DNA of 64,000 bases from Streptomyces sp. SN-593 (GCF_016756395.1 NZ_AP018365.1:1557501-1621500), one strand, 5' to 3'. Positions 17,323 through 25,422 are shown, counted from the first letter of the stretch. The notes: generated by a model not told the origin, from the sequence alone. Program-made: numbers and translations.

Positions 17323-18591
17323 ATGAACGACGCCCAGCAGACCCCATCGGCTGCCGCCGCGGACGAGACCGTCCCCATGATTCCCGCGTCCGACGCGCCG
17401 ACCCTCCTGGTCAAGATCTTCGGCAAGGACCGGCCCGGGCTCACCGCCGGGCTCTTCGAGACGCTGGCCGGCTACGACGTGGCCGTGGTGGACATCGAGC
17501 AGGTGGTGACCCGCGGCCGGATCGTACTGTGCGCGCTGGTCACCGCCCCCACCGCCCGGGGCGCGGAGAGCGACCTGCGGGTCACCGTGCACGGCTGGGC
17601 CGAGTCGATGAAGATGCAGGCCGAGATCATCTCCGGGATCGGCGACAACAGCCCGCGCGGCGCCGGCCGCTCCCACGTGACCGTCCTCGGCCGGCCTCTC
17701 GCGCCGGAGTCCATCGCGGCCATAGCGGCTCAGATCACCGGTGCCGGCGGCAACATCGACCGGATCTTCCGGCTGGCGAAGTATCCGGTGACCGCGGTGG
17801 AGTTCGCGGTGTCCGGCGCCGAGCACACCGCGTTGCGCTCCGCCCTGGCGCTGGAGTCGGCCGCGCGCGGGGTGGACGTGGCGGTGGTGCCGTCCGGGCT
17901 CCAGCGCCGCGCCCAGCGGCTGGTGGTGATGGACGTGGACTCCACCGTGATCCAGGACGAGGTGATCGAGCTGTTCGCGGCGCACGCCGGGTGCGAGGAG
18001 CAGGTCGCCGAGGTGACGGCGGCGGCGATGCGCGGCGAGCTGGACTTCGAGCAGTCGCTGCACGCGCGGGTGGAGCTGCTGGCGGGTCTGGACGTGTCGG
18101 TGGTGGACAAGGTGCGCGCCGAGGTGCGGCTGACCCCGGGCGCCCGCACCCTGGTGCGCACGCTCAAGCGGCTCGGCTACCAGGTCGGCGTGGTCTCGGG
18201 CGGTTTCACCCAGGTGACCGACGACCTCAAGGAGCGCCTCGGCCTGGACTTCGCGGCCGCCAACACCCTGGAGATCGTGGACGGCCGGCTGACCGGCAGG
18301 GTGACCGGGCCGATAGTGGACCGGGCCGGCAAGGCACGGCTGCTGCGGTCCTTCGCCGAGCAGGCCGGGGTGCCGCTGAGCCAGACGGTGGCGATCGGCG
18401 ACGGCGCCAACGACCTGGACATGCTCAACACGGCGGGCCTGGGCGTGGCGTTCAACGCGAAGCCGCTGGTCCGTGAGGCCGCCGACACGGCGGTGACGGT
18501 TCCCTTCCTCGACGCGGTGCTGTACCTGCTGGGGATCACCCGGGAGGAGGTCGAGGCGGCCGACGCGCTGGACGGCACGGTCGCCGGCTGA
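17323..18591 (+). CDS. serB: Phosphoserine phosphatase with N-terminal ACT domain
   Basis: Performs the last step of serine synthesis, O-phosphoserine to serine. The 422-residue length fits the long actinobacterial SerB. Residues about 25-185 hold ACT-type regulatory repeats (LLVKIFGKDRPGLTAGLFE, then a second unit after SHVTVLG). The HAD phosphatase core starts at MDVDSTVIQDEVIE with the nucleophile DVDST. It continues with VVSGGFTQV and ends with the acidic motif AIGDGANDLDML. ATG at 17323 has GGGAG upstream. It is a monocistronic gene; the following 157 bases to sixA contain only CCGTCCG-type repeats. Confidence 0.96.
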   Translation: MNDAQQTPSAAAADETVPMIPASDAPTLLVKIFGKDRPGLTAGLFETLAGYDVAVVDIEQVVTRGRIVLCALVTAPTARGAESDLRVTVHGWAESMKMQAEIISGIGDNSPRGAGRSHVTVLGRPLAPESIAAIAAQITGAGGNIDRIFRLAKYPVTAVEFAVSGAEHTALRSALALESAARGVDVAVVPSGLQRRAQRLVVMDVDSTVIQDEVIELFAAHAGCEEQVAEVTAAAMRGELDFEQSLHARVELLAGLDVSVVDKVRAEVRLTPGARTLVRTLKRLGYQVGVVSGGFTQVTDDLKERLGLDFAAANTLEIVDGRLTGRVTGPIVDRAGKARLLRSFAEQAGVPLSQTVAIGDGANDLDMLNTAGLGVAFNAKPLVREAADTAVTVPFLDAVLYLLGITREEVEAADALDGTVAG

Positions 18592-18748
18592 CGGCCTTGC
18601 CCTCCATACGGCTCACCGTCCGTACGGCCGACCGCCGGTCCGGCCCACCGTCCGTCCGTCCGACCGCCGGTCCGGGCCGCCGTCCCTCCGGCGGCCGGGC
18701 GCACGGCTCCCAGCTCCCGAGGCGCCCACTGCGAGGCGCCTCCCCCTC

Positions 18749-19270
18749 TCACCCCTCGTGCGGCGCCCAGAAGGCGGTGAGCCGCGCCACGCCGTGCTCG
18801 GCGGACTTCCACGGCCCGGTGAAGGTGAGGACGGCGAAGGCCGCGGTGGGGAAGCCGGCGCGGTGCATCCGGGAGCGCGTGTCGCCGTCCGACGTGCCGG
18901 CCAGCGCCTCCGCGAGGGCGTGCATGCCCGGGTTGTGGCCGACCAGCAGGAGCGAGCCAACACTGTCGGGGGTCTCGCCGACCAGGGCCAGCAGGTCGCC
19001 GAGGGACGCCTCGTAGAGCCGCTCCTCGTAGACGGTCCTGGGCCGGTGCGTCATCTCGTGCGCGACGAGCTTCCAGGTCTCGCGGGTGCGGGTGGCGGTG
19101 GAGCACAGGGCGAGGTCGGGGGTGATGCCGTCGTCGGTGAAGCGGCGTCCGGCCGCGGGCGCGTCCAGCCGGCCGCGGTCGGCCAGCGGGCGCTCGTGGT
19201 CGGGCACGGACGGCCAGTCGGCCTTGGCATGCCTGAGCAGGACGATGGTGCGGGTCGAATCGGCGGTCAT
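18749..19270 (-). CDS. sixA: SixA-type phosphohistidine phosphatase
   Basis: A 173-residue histidine phosphatase of the phosphoglycerate-mutase superfamily. The catalytic RHG-type motif is LLRHAKADWP near residue 12. The second histidine is in LLLVGHNPGMHALAE, and arginine pockets occur in STATRTRETW. SixA enzymes dephosphorylate phosphohistidine, for instance on phosphotransfer or PTS proteins; the exact partner is unknown here. ATG at 19270 has a GAGGGG site. The 25-bp tandem repeat array lies directly upstream, between it and the small membrane protein gene. Confidence 0.9.
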   Translation of the reverse strand: MTADSTRTIVLLRHAKADWPSVPDHERPLADRGRLDAPAAGRRFTDDGITPDLALCSTATRTRETWKLVAHEMTHRPRTVYEERLYEASLGDLLALVGETPDSVGSLLLVGHNPGMHALAEALAGTSDGDTRSRMHRAGFPTAAFAVLTFTGPWKSAEHGVARLTAFWAPHEG

Positions 19271-19349
19271 ACCCCTCAGCTTTCCAGAAGTCCGGCCGCC
19301 GGGCGCGGGCTGGTCCGCCTTGCCGGGGCCGGCCGGGCGCCCGGACGGG

Positions 19350-19474
19350 GTGGACGTCCACCCGCTCGGACGGCGTAGACGTCCGCCCGCTCGGACGGCG
19401 TAGACGTCCGCCCGCTCGGACGGCGTAGACGTCCACCCGCTCGGACGGCGTAGACGTCCACCCGCTCAGACGAG
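19350..19474. repeat. Five-copy 25-bp tandem repeat with internal stem-loops
   Basis: Units begin at 19350, 19375, 19400, 19425 and 19450, exactly 25 bases apart. Each carries a GACGTC core and the small hairpin GTCCGCCCGCTCGGAC or a one-base variant with GTCCACCC. The last unit is degenerate and contains the stop codon of the small membrane protein gene. The period is not a multiple of three, so the array is not coding. It lies between that gene and sixA. Confidence 0.9.
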
Positions 19475-19726
19475 GTGGCGCAGCAGCGCGCCGAGCACCG
19501 TCGCGAGCCTGCCGAACAGGTCGCCGCCGGTCGCGGCCGTCGAGGCGTGCGCGGTCCCGCCGCTGAGCAGCGCCAGCAGGACGGCGAACGCCGCCACGGG
19601 CAGGGCCACCGCCCACCAGGGCACCCTGGTCTGCGCGGCGGGCCCCCGGCCCGTACCGCGGTCGGCACGGGACACGGCAGCGGACCGGGGCTGCCGCTCG
19701 TACAGGTGCGGGGACTGCGTGGTCAC
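19466..19726 (-). CDS. Small single-span membrane protein, function unknown
   Basis: An 86-residue protein with a polar N-terminal half (YERQPRSAAVSRADRGTGRG) and one hydrophobic segment at about 37-60 (WWAVALPVAAFAVLLALLSG), then a weakly amphipathic tail ending LLRHLV. GTG at 19726 is preceded by GGAGG. No family function is recognised. Its stop codon falls in the last unit of the 25-bp repeat. The IS element lies upstream, but the 240-base upstream region is intact and includes a GGTGGGG-TTGT-CCCCACC hairpin (19858-19875). Confidence 0.75.
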   Translation of the reverse strand: MTTQSPHLYERQPRSAAVSRADRGTGRGPAAQTRVPWWAVALPVAAFAVLLALLSGGTAHASTAATGGDLFGRLATVLGALLRHLV

Positions 19727-19934
19727 GGTGACCGCCTCCGTGCTGGAACCGTCGAACTGCCGTCTTCTTCCGGGTGCGGTTCGACGCTACGGCGGCGGAG
19801 CGGGGCGGCCCATCCGGCCGTCCACCCACTTGACCCTGACCCTGGCCCCCTAGGGGAGGTGGGGTTGTCCCCACCCCCTTCTCAGGGTCGCGGCCGGGGC
19901 GCCGCGGAGGAGGGGACGTCGCGCGGCGGGCCCG

Positions 19935-19967
19935 GGGCCTGTCCGGCACGATCCGCCGGACAGGCCC
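19935..19967 (-). terminator. Terminator of the MFS/micro-gene operon, displaced by the IS
   Basis: GGGCCTGTCCGGC (19935-19947) and GCCGGACAGGCCC (19955-19967) make a perfect 13-bp stem. Its edge overlaps the left copy of the target duplication (19965-19972). Removing the IS puts this stem immediately after the TAG stop of the 40-residue gene now at 21477, so it is that operon's original terminator, now 1.5 kb away. Confidence 0.75.
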
Positions 19968-19972
19968 TAGCC

Positions 19973-19991
19973 CCAACGCCGTTCAGTTAGG
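19973..19991 (+). repeat. IS left inverted repeat
   Basis: CCAACGCCGTTCAGTTAGG, identical in reverse complement to the right end. It is the terminus nearer the transposase stop codon. Confidence 0.95.
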
Positions 19992-20006
19992 GCGGGTTGG
20001 GTGGTG

Positions 20007-21359
20007 TCAAGGGCTGGTTGTGAGCATGTGGATGCTGATGGTGGCTTGGTGGGTGGTCCGGTCGATGGCGGGTCCTCGTGCGTTGTATTTGGAGATCGCT
20101 CGTTTGACGATGCGGTCTTTGGTGCGGACCCGCCGGGTGGGTAGGAGGTGGGCCAGGATGTGGCGGCCGATGGTGCCGACGAGGTCGATGTCGGTGGCGG
20201 TGGTGACGCCGGCGGCCAGGACGAGCTGGTCCCGGGCGGCGGAGAGGGCGGTGGTGAAGCCGGCCCGGTCCGGGTCGGTGCCCGGGATGCTGTCGGTGGC
20301 ATCGGTCATCGCGGTCCGTAGTGCCTGGTAGGCGGTCAGCAGGGCCCAGACTTCCTGCTCGACGCCCGCCGGGGTGCGGGCCCGCAGGACGCGTCCGCCC
20401 AGCATCGTGGACTTCAGCTCCGCGTAGGCGGTCTCGATCTCCCAGCGCTCGTGGTAGAGCCGGACGAGTTCGGCGGCCGGGTGGGTTGCGGGGTCGGTGA
20501 GGGTGGTCAGCAGCCGGTAGTGGCCGGTGCGGGTGCCGTCGGCGGTGCGGACGGTGATCTCGGCGTCGATGACGCGGACGGTCAGCGCACCGATCCGGGC
20601 CAGCGTCGAGCCGTCGCGGCAGCGGGCCACCGGTGGCAGTTTCCGGTTCGTTTTGCAGCGCACCAGCAGGTCGGCACCAGTGGCGGCCCACTGGTTCAGC
20701 AGCGCGGCCGAGGCGAACATGCGGTCGCCCAGGAGCAGCATCCCCGTGCGCAGGTCCCCCGCCAGGCGGCGGGCGTACTCCAGCTCGCCGATCGAGGCCG
20801 GGCCGAAGGCGGCCCCGATCACCGAGCGGGTCCCGCAGGCGACCAGCAGGGCCAGCCGCAGCTGCGGATAGCCCGAGATCCCGTTGCCCAGCCGCTGCCG
20901 GGTGAACGCCGCGAGGTTGGCCGCAGCGTCCGGGACGGGCAGCAGGGTGCCGTCGACCGCGACCACCCTCAGCCCCCGCCACATCCCGGCGGCTGCGGTC
21001 GTGGCAGCAGGCCCCCGCACCAGGTCGAACAGTGCTTTCAGCGGTGCCGGCCCCAGCCGCTGACGGGCCTGGCGCAGCGCACTGCCGCTGGGGCGGACCG
21101 GCGCCGGGCCCGGTAGCCCGGCACACAACCGCTCGAAGACCTGCCCGTAGCCCAACCCGGCGAACAACGCCCCGGCCAGCAGCAGGTAGACCGTGACCCG
21201 AGCCGGCACCAGCCGCACCCTGCGCTGCACCGCGCCCGTGGCCGCCAGTACCTCATCGACCATTTCGAACGGCACGATCCCGGTCAGCTCGCCGATGTGC
21301 CCCGGCGCGAACACACCAGTCGCTACCCCGACCGTCCCTGATATGGCAGCCTGTTCCAA
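20007..21359 (-). CDS. IS4-family DDE transposase
   Basis: A 450-residue transposase. The N-terminal segment FAPGHIGELTGIVPFEMVDE is typical of the streptomycete IS4 group. The catalytic domain shows the first Asp in VVAVDGTLLPVPD (about residue 135), the second in LLLGDRMFAS (about 200), and the IS4 signature around the Glu in LVRLYHERWEIETAYAELK (about 310-330). The frame is intact, so the enzyme could be active. The start is TTG at 21359 with AGGAG upstream, but that ribosome site is buried in a hairpin. Base usage is slightly less GC-rich than the neighbours. Confidence 0.94.
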   Translation of the reverse strand: MEQAAISGTVGVATGVFAPGHIGELTGIVPFEMVDEVLAATGAVQRRVRLVPARVTVYLLLAGALFAGLGYGQVFERLCAGLPGPAPVRPSGSALRQARQRLGPAPLKALFDLVRGPAATTAAAGMWRGLRVVAVDGTLLPVPDAAANLAAFTRQRLGNGISGYPQLRLALLVACGTRSVIGAAFGPASIGELEYARRLAGDLRTGMLLLGDRMFASAALLNQWAATGADLLVRCKTNRKLPPVARCRDGSTLARIGALTVRVIDAEITVRTADGTRTGHYRLLTTLTDPATHPAAELVRLYHERWEIETAYAELKSTMLGGRVLRARTPAGVEQEVWALLTAYQALRTAMTDATDSIPGTDPDRAGFTTALSAARDQLVLAAGVTTATDIDLVGTIGRHILAHLLPTRRVRTKDRIVKRAISKYNARGPAIDRTTHQATISIHMLTTSP

Positions 21360-21360
21360 C

Positions 21361-21420
21361 AGCGGAGCTCCTGTAGTGAGGATGTCTTGGAGGACAAACC
21401 TCTTCTACAGCAGCTCCGCT
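21361..21420 (-). promoter_or_regulatory. Hairpin that can hide the transposase ribosome site
   Basis: The arms at 21361-21376 and 21405-21420 pair over 16 positions with one mismatch. On the minus strand the 3' arm contains AGGAG, eight bases before the TTG start. Read-through transcripts entering the IS would fold this hairpin and block translation, while a transcript starting inside it would not. This is the classic protection against impinging transcription, here inferred from sequence only. Confidence 0.55.
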
Positions 21421-21455
21421 GCCTCGTTCACCAGCCTTGACTAACAGCCCCAGCA

Positions 21456-21474
21456 CCTAACTGAACGGCGTTGG
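21456..21474 (-). repeat. IS right inverted repeat
   Basis: Perfect reverse complement of the left end, followed at once by the second copy of the CCCTAGCC target duplication. Confidence 0.95.
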
Positions 21475-21476
21475 CC

Positions 21477-21599
21477 CTAGCCCATGCGGGCGGCGATGAT
21501 GGCGACCACCGCGACGATCGCGGGGACGCCCATCATGAGGCCGAAGATGATCAGCAACCGCCGCTGCGGCTGCGGGGGATTCGGTTCGAGTACGGGCAT
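21477..21599 (-). CDS. SGM_5486-type transporter-associated micro-protein
   Basis: A 40-residue peptide beginning MPVLEPNPPQPQRRLL, with one hydrophobic segment (about 15-38; LIIFGLMMGVPAIVAVVAII) and ending ARMG. This is the pattern of the streptomycete SGM_5486 family of small membrane proteins encoded directly after CynX/NimT-like MFS exporters, as here (43 bases after the exporter gene). It probably assists or stabilises the transporter. Its TAG stop lies inside the 8-bp target duplication of the IS, so the insertion spared the coding sequence by a few bases. Confidence 0.8.
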   Translation of the reverse strand: MPVLEPNPPQPQRRLLIIFGLMMGVPAIVAVVAIIAARMG

Positions 21600-21642
21600 G
21601 TCGACCAGTCTGGCACCGCTTCCCGGGCGGCCCGCACCGGGG

Positions 21643-23085
21643 TCACAGTTCGTCCTCGACGTGCCGGTTCCGCCCGGCCAGCACCCCGCACGCCACCTGG
21701 GGCACGACCAGGACGAGCATCAGCGCCATCGGCAGCCCCCAGCCGCCGCTCGCCTGGTTGAGGGCGCCGACCAGGATCGGCCCGGGGATGGAGAGCAGGT
21801 AGCCGGTGCTCTGCGCGAACGCCGACAGGCGCACCACGCCGGCACCGCTGCGCGCCCGCATCCCGATCATCGTCAGCACCAGCGGGAAGGCGCAGTTGGC
21901 GAAGCCGAGCAGCACCGCCCACACCCAGGGCGCCGCGGCGGGCGCGGCCCACAGCCCGGCGAACCCGGCGAGCTGGAAGACCGCGAGCGCCACGACGATC
22001 GGGCCCTGCGAGCGCATCCGGGCGGCCAGCGGCGGCAGCACGAACGACAGCGGGACGCCCAGCGCCATGGTGACGGCCAGCAGCAGCCCCGCCTTGTCCG
22101 CGGACAGCCCGGCGTCCCGGAAGATCTGCGGCATCCAGCCCATGGTCACGTAGGCGGCGGTGCTCTGGAGTCCGAAGTAGCCGGCGAGCATCCGGGCGGT
22201 GCGGCTGCGGCCGATCCGGCCCCGCTCCCCGTGTGCGGGAGCGGGCGCGGCCGGCCGGGCGGCGGAGGCGGAAGGTTCCGCGGCGGGAGCACCCGTGGCG
22301 GGCGCGGCCCCGGACCGTACGCTTCCGGTCCGCGGCTCCTGCCGCTGCCCCGACCGGTCCCGCACCAGCGGCAGCCACGGCCCGACCGCCACCGCGGCGA
22401 GCGCGGCCCACACGCCCAGGCCCGCCCGCCAGCTCCCGCCCATCGTGTCGGTCAGCGGCACCGTGACGGCGGCGGCCACGGAGGTGCCCAGCGACAGGGC
22501 CATCGAGTAGACGCCGGTGACGGTGCCGACCCGGTCGGGGAAGTAGCGCTTGACCATGACCGGCATCAGCACGTTGGAGACCGCGATCCCGGCGAGCGCC
22601 AGCGCGCTGGTGGCCAGGAAGACGGCTGTGCCGCCGGCGAGCGGGCGCAGCACCAGCCCGCCGGTGATCGCGGCCATCCCCGCGCAGACCACCGCGCCGG
22701 GCCCGAAGCGCCGGGCCAGTCTGGGCGCGGCGAAGCCGAACAGCGCGAAGCACGCGGCGGGCACCGAGGTGAGCAGCCCGGCCATGGTGCCGCTCATGCC
22801 GAGGCCGTCGCGGACCTCCTTGAGCAGGGCGCCGAGGCTGGTGATGGCCGGGCGCAGGTTGAGCGCGGCGAGCACCAGGGCCACGAGGACGAGGCGACGC
22901 ACCCAGGGGAGCGGTAGCTGCGGCCGGTGCTCGGTACCGGGCCCGAGAGCGGTGCCGGGCCCGGGAGCGGTGCCGGCGCCGTGCCCGGGGGTCGCGCCGT
23001 GCCCGGGGGCGGTACCGGGCGGACCCGCGGCCTGCTCCGACGCGGCCGCGGCGGGGCCGAGGATCAGGGATTCGTCATCGCGCAT
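21643..23085 (-). CDS. CynX/NimT-family MFS transporter
   Basis: A 480-residue major facilitator with 12 predicted membrane segments. The N-terminus is a 50-residue Gly/Pro/Ala-rich cytoplasmic extension. The first membrane helix carries VALVLAALNLRPAITSLGAL, the signature of the CynX/NimT (cyanate/2-nitroimidazole) subgroup. A Pro/Ala-rich loop of about 60 residues separates the halves. The substrate is unknown; export of small anions or drugs is typical. ATG at 23085 is four bases from a palindrome shared with the divergent GntR-type gene, so regulation by that protein is likely. Confidence 0.9.
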   Translation of the reverse strand: MRDDESLILGPAAAASEQAAGPPGTAPGHGATPGHGAGTAPGPGTALGPGTEHRPQLPLPWVRRLVLVALVLAALNLRPAITSLGALLKEVRDGLGMSGTMAGLLTSVPAACFALFGFAAPRLARRFGPGAVVCAGMAAITGGLVLRPLAGGTAVFLATSALALAGIAVSNVLMPVMVKRYFPDRVGTVTGVYSMALSLGTSVAAAVTVPLTDTMGGSWRAGLGVWAALAAVAVGPWLPLVRDRSGQRQEPRTGSVRSGAAPATGAPAAEPSASAARPAAPAPAHGERGRIGRSRTARMLAGYFGLQSTAAYVTMGWMPQIFRDAGLSADKAGLLLAVTMALGVPLSFVLPPLAARMRSQGPIVVALAVFQLAGFAGLWAAPAAAPWVWAVLLGFANCAFPLVLTMIGMRARSGAGVVRLSAFAQSTGYLLSIPGPILVGALNQASGGWGLPMALMLVLVVPQVACGVLAGRNRHVEDEL

Positions 23086-23088
23086 GAA

Positions 23089-23107
23089 CCCATCATAGAA
23101 TGATGGG
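23089..23107. promoter_or_regulatory. Palindromic operator between MFS and GntR-type genes
   Basis: CCCATCATAGAATGATGGG is a perfect inverted repeat (8-base arms, 3-base spacer) that fills nearly all of the 22-base gap between the two divergent start codons. On the plus strand TAGAAT (23096-23101) sits seven bases before the regulator ATG at 23108, as expected for a leaderless -10. It is probably the regulator's own operator, overlapping both promoters. Confidence 0.75.
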
Positions 23108-23791
23108 ATGAACCTCGGACCCGTGCCCCGTCCAGCGCCCCTCGCCGACCAGGTCATCGCGCGGCTGCGCGCGGAGATCGCCGCCGGGAACTGGCCGGTC
23201 GGCTCGCGCATCCCCACCGAGCCCGAACTGGTCGCGCTGCTCGGCGTCGCCCGCAACACCGTCCGGGAGGCGGTCCGGGCCCTGGCGCACAACGGGCTGC
23301 TGGACATCCGCCAGGGCTCGGGCACCTACGTCGTGGCGACCAGCGAACTCGCCGGGGTGATGCACCGCCGCTTCGCCGACGCCGACCCGCTGCACGTCGC
23401 CGAACTGCGCAGTTCCCTGGAGGCCAGTGCGGCCGGGCTGGCCGCCGCACGCCGTGACGACGCGGACCTGCGCCGGCTGGACGCCCTGATGGAGCGGCGC
23501 GAGCGCGCCTGGGAGTCCGGCAGCGCCGAGGACTTCGTCCAGGCGGACGCCACCTGGCACCTGGCGGTGGTGGCCGCCTCCCACAACGACGTCTTCACCA
23601 CGCTCTACGCGGACCTCGGCGAGGTGCTGCGCGACTTCCTGCGCGCGGACGTCGGCAGCGAACTGCGCCCCGGGGACCACGTCGACCACGCCCGGCTGCT
23701 GGCGGCCATCCGCGCGGGCGACGCCGACGCCGCCGCCGCGGAGGCCCGCGACCACGCGTTCTCCTGCCGGTTCGTCACCTTCCGGTCCTGA
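23108..23791 (+). CDS. GntR/FadR-subfamily transcriptional regulator (FCD domain)
   Basis: A 227-residue regulator. The N-terminal winged helix reads DQVIARLRAEIAAGNWPVGS, then PTEPELVALLGVARNTVREA and GSGTYVV. The C-terminal helical FCD ligand domain (about 85-225) contains ELRSSLEASAAGLAAARR and the metal-type histidines in ATWHLAVVAASHND and DHARLLAAIRAGD. It probably senses a small carboxylate and controls the divergent MFS exporter and itself through the palindrome between the start codons. No Shine-Dalgarno exists, consistent with a leaderless mRNA. Confidence 0.93.
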   Translation: MNLGPVPRPAPLADQVIARLRAEIAAGNWPVGSRIPTEPELVALLGVARNTVREAVRALAHNGLLDIRQGSGTYVVATSELAGVMHRRFADADPLHVAELRSSLEASAAGLAAARRDDADLRRLDALMERRERAWESGSAEDFVQADATWHLAVVAASHNDVFTTLYADLGEVLRDFLRADVGSELRPGDHVDHARLLAAIRAGDADAAAAEARDHAFSCRFVTFRS

Positions 23792-23908
23792 CGCCCGCGG
23801 CGGACCGGCCCCCGCTCGTGGCAGCGGCCTCCCCGCCCGGCAGGGGGCAGGGAGGCCGCGGGCACCGGGGTGCCGGCGTGGGCCGCGCGTCGGGCGCGGC
23901 CGGCCAGG

Positions 23909-24697
23909 TCAACCGACCGCGTGCAGGCCGCCGTCCACGTGGATGATCTCGCCGGTCGTCTTGGGGAACCAGTCCGACAGCAGCGCCACCACGCCGCGGC
24001 CGGCCGGCTCCGGGTCCGTCAGGTCCCACGCCAGCGGGGAGCGCGTGTCCCAGGTGGAGGCCAGGTCGGTGAAGCCGGGGATCGACTTGGCGGCCATGGA
24101 GCCGATCGGGCCAGCCGACACCAGGTTGCAGCGCACGTTCCGGTCGCCGAGGTACCGCGCGAGGTAGCGGGAGGTCGACTCCAGCGCGGCCTTCGCCGGG
24201 CCCATCCAGTCGTACTGCCCCCAGGCGAACTGCGCGTCGAAGGTCAGGCCGACGACCGACCCGCCGCTCACCGCGTCCGGGCCGTCGGCCTCGGTCATCA
24301 GCGGCAGCAGCGCCATGGTGAGGGACTTCAGGGAGAACGCCGAGACGTGCATCGCGGTGGACACCGACTCGAAGGGCGTGTCCAGGAAGTTGCCGCCGAG
24401 CGCGTCCTGCGGGGCGAAGCCGATGGAGTGCACGACCCCGTCGAGGCCGCCCAGCTCCTTGCGCACGACCTCCTCCAGGCCGGCCAGGTGCTCGGTGTTG
24501 GTCACGTCCAGCTCGATGACCTTGGTCGGCTTCGGCAGCTTCTTGGCGACCCGGGCGGTCAGCGTGGGCCGGGGGAAGGCGGTGAGGATGATCTCGGCGC
24601 CCTGCTCCTGGGCCAGCTTGGCGGCGTGGAAGGCGATGGAGGACTCCATCAGCACGCCGGTGATCAGGATGCGCTTGCCTTCGAGGATTCCGCTCAT
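23909..24697 (-). CDS. fabI: Enoyl-[acyl-carrier-protein] reductase (InhA/FabI type)
   Basis: Reduces trans-2-enoyl-ACP with NADH in the last step of each type II fatty acid elongation cycle. The 262-residue product has the atypical nucleotide motif ITGVLMESSIAF (residues 12-23) and GVVHSIGFAP. The catalytic Tyr162-X6-Lys169 set in QYDWMGPAKAAL matches InhA-like enzymes. It lies five bases after fabG and is co-transcribed with it, the standard streptomycete arrangement. The start is ATG at 24697. Confidence 0.97.
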   Translation of the reverse strand: MSGILEGKRILITGVLMESSIAFHAAKLAQEQGAEIILTAFPRPTLTARVAKKLPKPTKVIELDVTNTEHLAGLEEVVRKELGGLDGVVHSIGFAPQDALGGNFLDTPFESVSTAMHVSAFSLKSLTMALLPLMTEADGPDAVSGGSVVGLTFDAQFAWGQYDWMGPAKAALESTSRYLARYLGDRNVRCNLVSAGPIGSMAAKSIPGFTDLASTWDTRSPLAWDLTDPEPAGRGVVALLSDWFPKTTGEIIHVDGGLHAVG

Positions 24698-24702
24698 GGT
24701 GA

Positions 24703-25422
24703 TCAGTGACCCATGCCCAATCCGCCGTCAACCGGGATGACGGCTCCAGTGATGTACGAGGCCTCGTCGGAGGTCAGGAAGCGCACGGTGGCGGCGATCT
24801 CCTCGACCCTTCCGTACCGGCCGAGCGGCACCTGGGCGACGATCCCGGACCGCTGGTCGTCGGTGAGCGCCCGGGTCATGTCGGTGTCGACGAAACCGGG
24901 CGAGACGACGTTGAAGGTGATGTTGCGCGAGCCCAGTTCGCGGGCGAGCGAGCGGGCGAAGCCCACCAGTCCGGCCTTGGACGCGGCGTAGTTGGCCTGC
25001 CCGGCGCTGCCCAGCAGGCCCACCACGGACGAGATCAGCACGACGCGGCCCTTCTTGGCCCGCAGCATGCCGCGGTTGGCCCGCTTGACCACGCGGAAGG
25101 TGCCGGTGAGGTTGGTGTCCAGGACCGCGGTGAAGTCCTCCTCGGACATCCGCATCAGCAACTGGTCCCGGGTGATGCCCGCGTTGGCGACCAGTACCTC
25201 GACGGTGCCGTGCTTCTCCTCGATCTCCTTGTACGCCTGCTCCACCTGCTCGCTGTCGGTGATGTCGCAGCGCACCGCGAGCACGCCCGACCCGACCAGC
25301 TCCGCCGGCGGTTCACCCGAGCGGTACGTGATGGCGACCTTGTCGCCGGCGTCGACGAAGACCCGCGCGATGGCGAGGCCGATGCCCCGGTTTCCTCCGG
25401 TGACCAGAACCGAGCGGCTCAA
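24703..25422 (-). CDS. fabG: 3-oxoacyl-[acyl-carrier-protein] reductase
   Basis: NADPH-dependent SDR that reduces beta-ketoacyl-ACP during fatty acid elongation. The 239-residue product has TGGNRGIG (8-15), NAG at 80-82, and the catalytic Ser (132 region, LISSVVGLLGS), Tyr145 and Lys149 (YAASK). The start is unusual: TTG at 25422 gives the expected N-terminus SRSVLVTGG, and no ATG or GTG occurs near. Starting at upstream in-frame codons would add about 36 residues with no homologue-like character. It heads the fabG-fabI operon. Confidence 0.95.
   Translation of the reverse strand: MSRSVLVTGGNRGIGLAIARVFVDAGDKVAITYRSGEPPAELVGSGVLAVRCDITDSEQVEQAYKEIEEKHGTVEVLVANAGITRDQLLMRMSEEDFTAVLDTNLTGTFRVVKRANRGMLRAKKGRVVLISSVVGLLGSAGQANYAASKAGLVGFARSLARELGSRNITFNVVSPGFVDTDMTRALTDDQRSGIVAQVPLGRYGRVEEIAATVRFLTSDEASYITGAVIPVDGGLGMGH

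Larger units (their letters stand above)
19973..21474 (-). mobile_element. Complete IS4-family insertion sequence (1,502 bp)
   Basis: The ends are perfect 19-bp inverted repeats, CCAACGCCGTTCAGTTAGG at 19973-19991 and its complement at 21456-21474. They are flanked by the 8-bp direct repeat CCCTAGCC at 19965-19972 and 21475-21482. One transposase gene fills the element. Intact ends, intact duplication and an open transposase frame point to a recent, potentially active insertion. Confidence 0.95.

Noticed and set aside
19350..19474. CRISPR array
   Set aside because: The 25-bp units are directly tandem with no spacers, and no cas gene is near.
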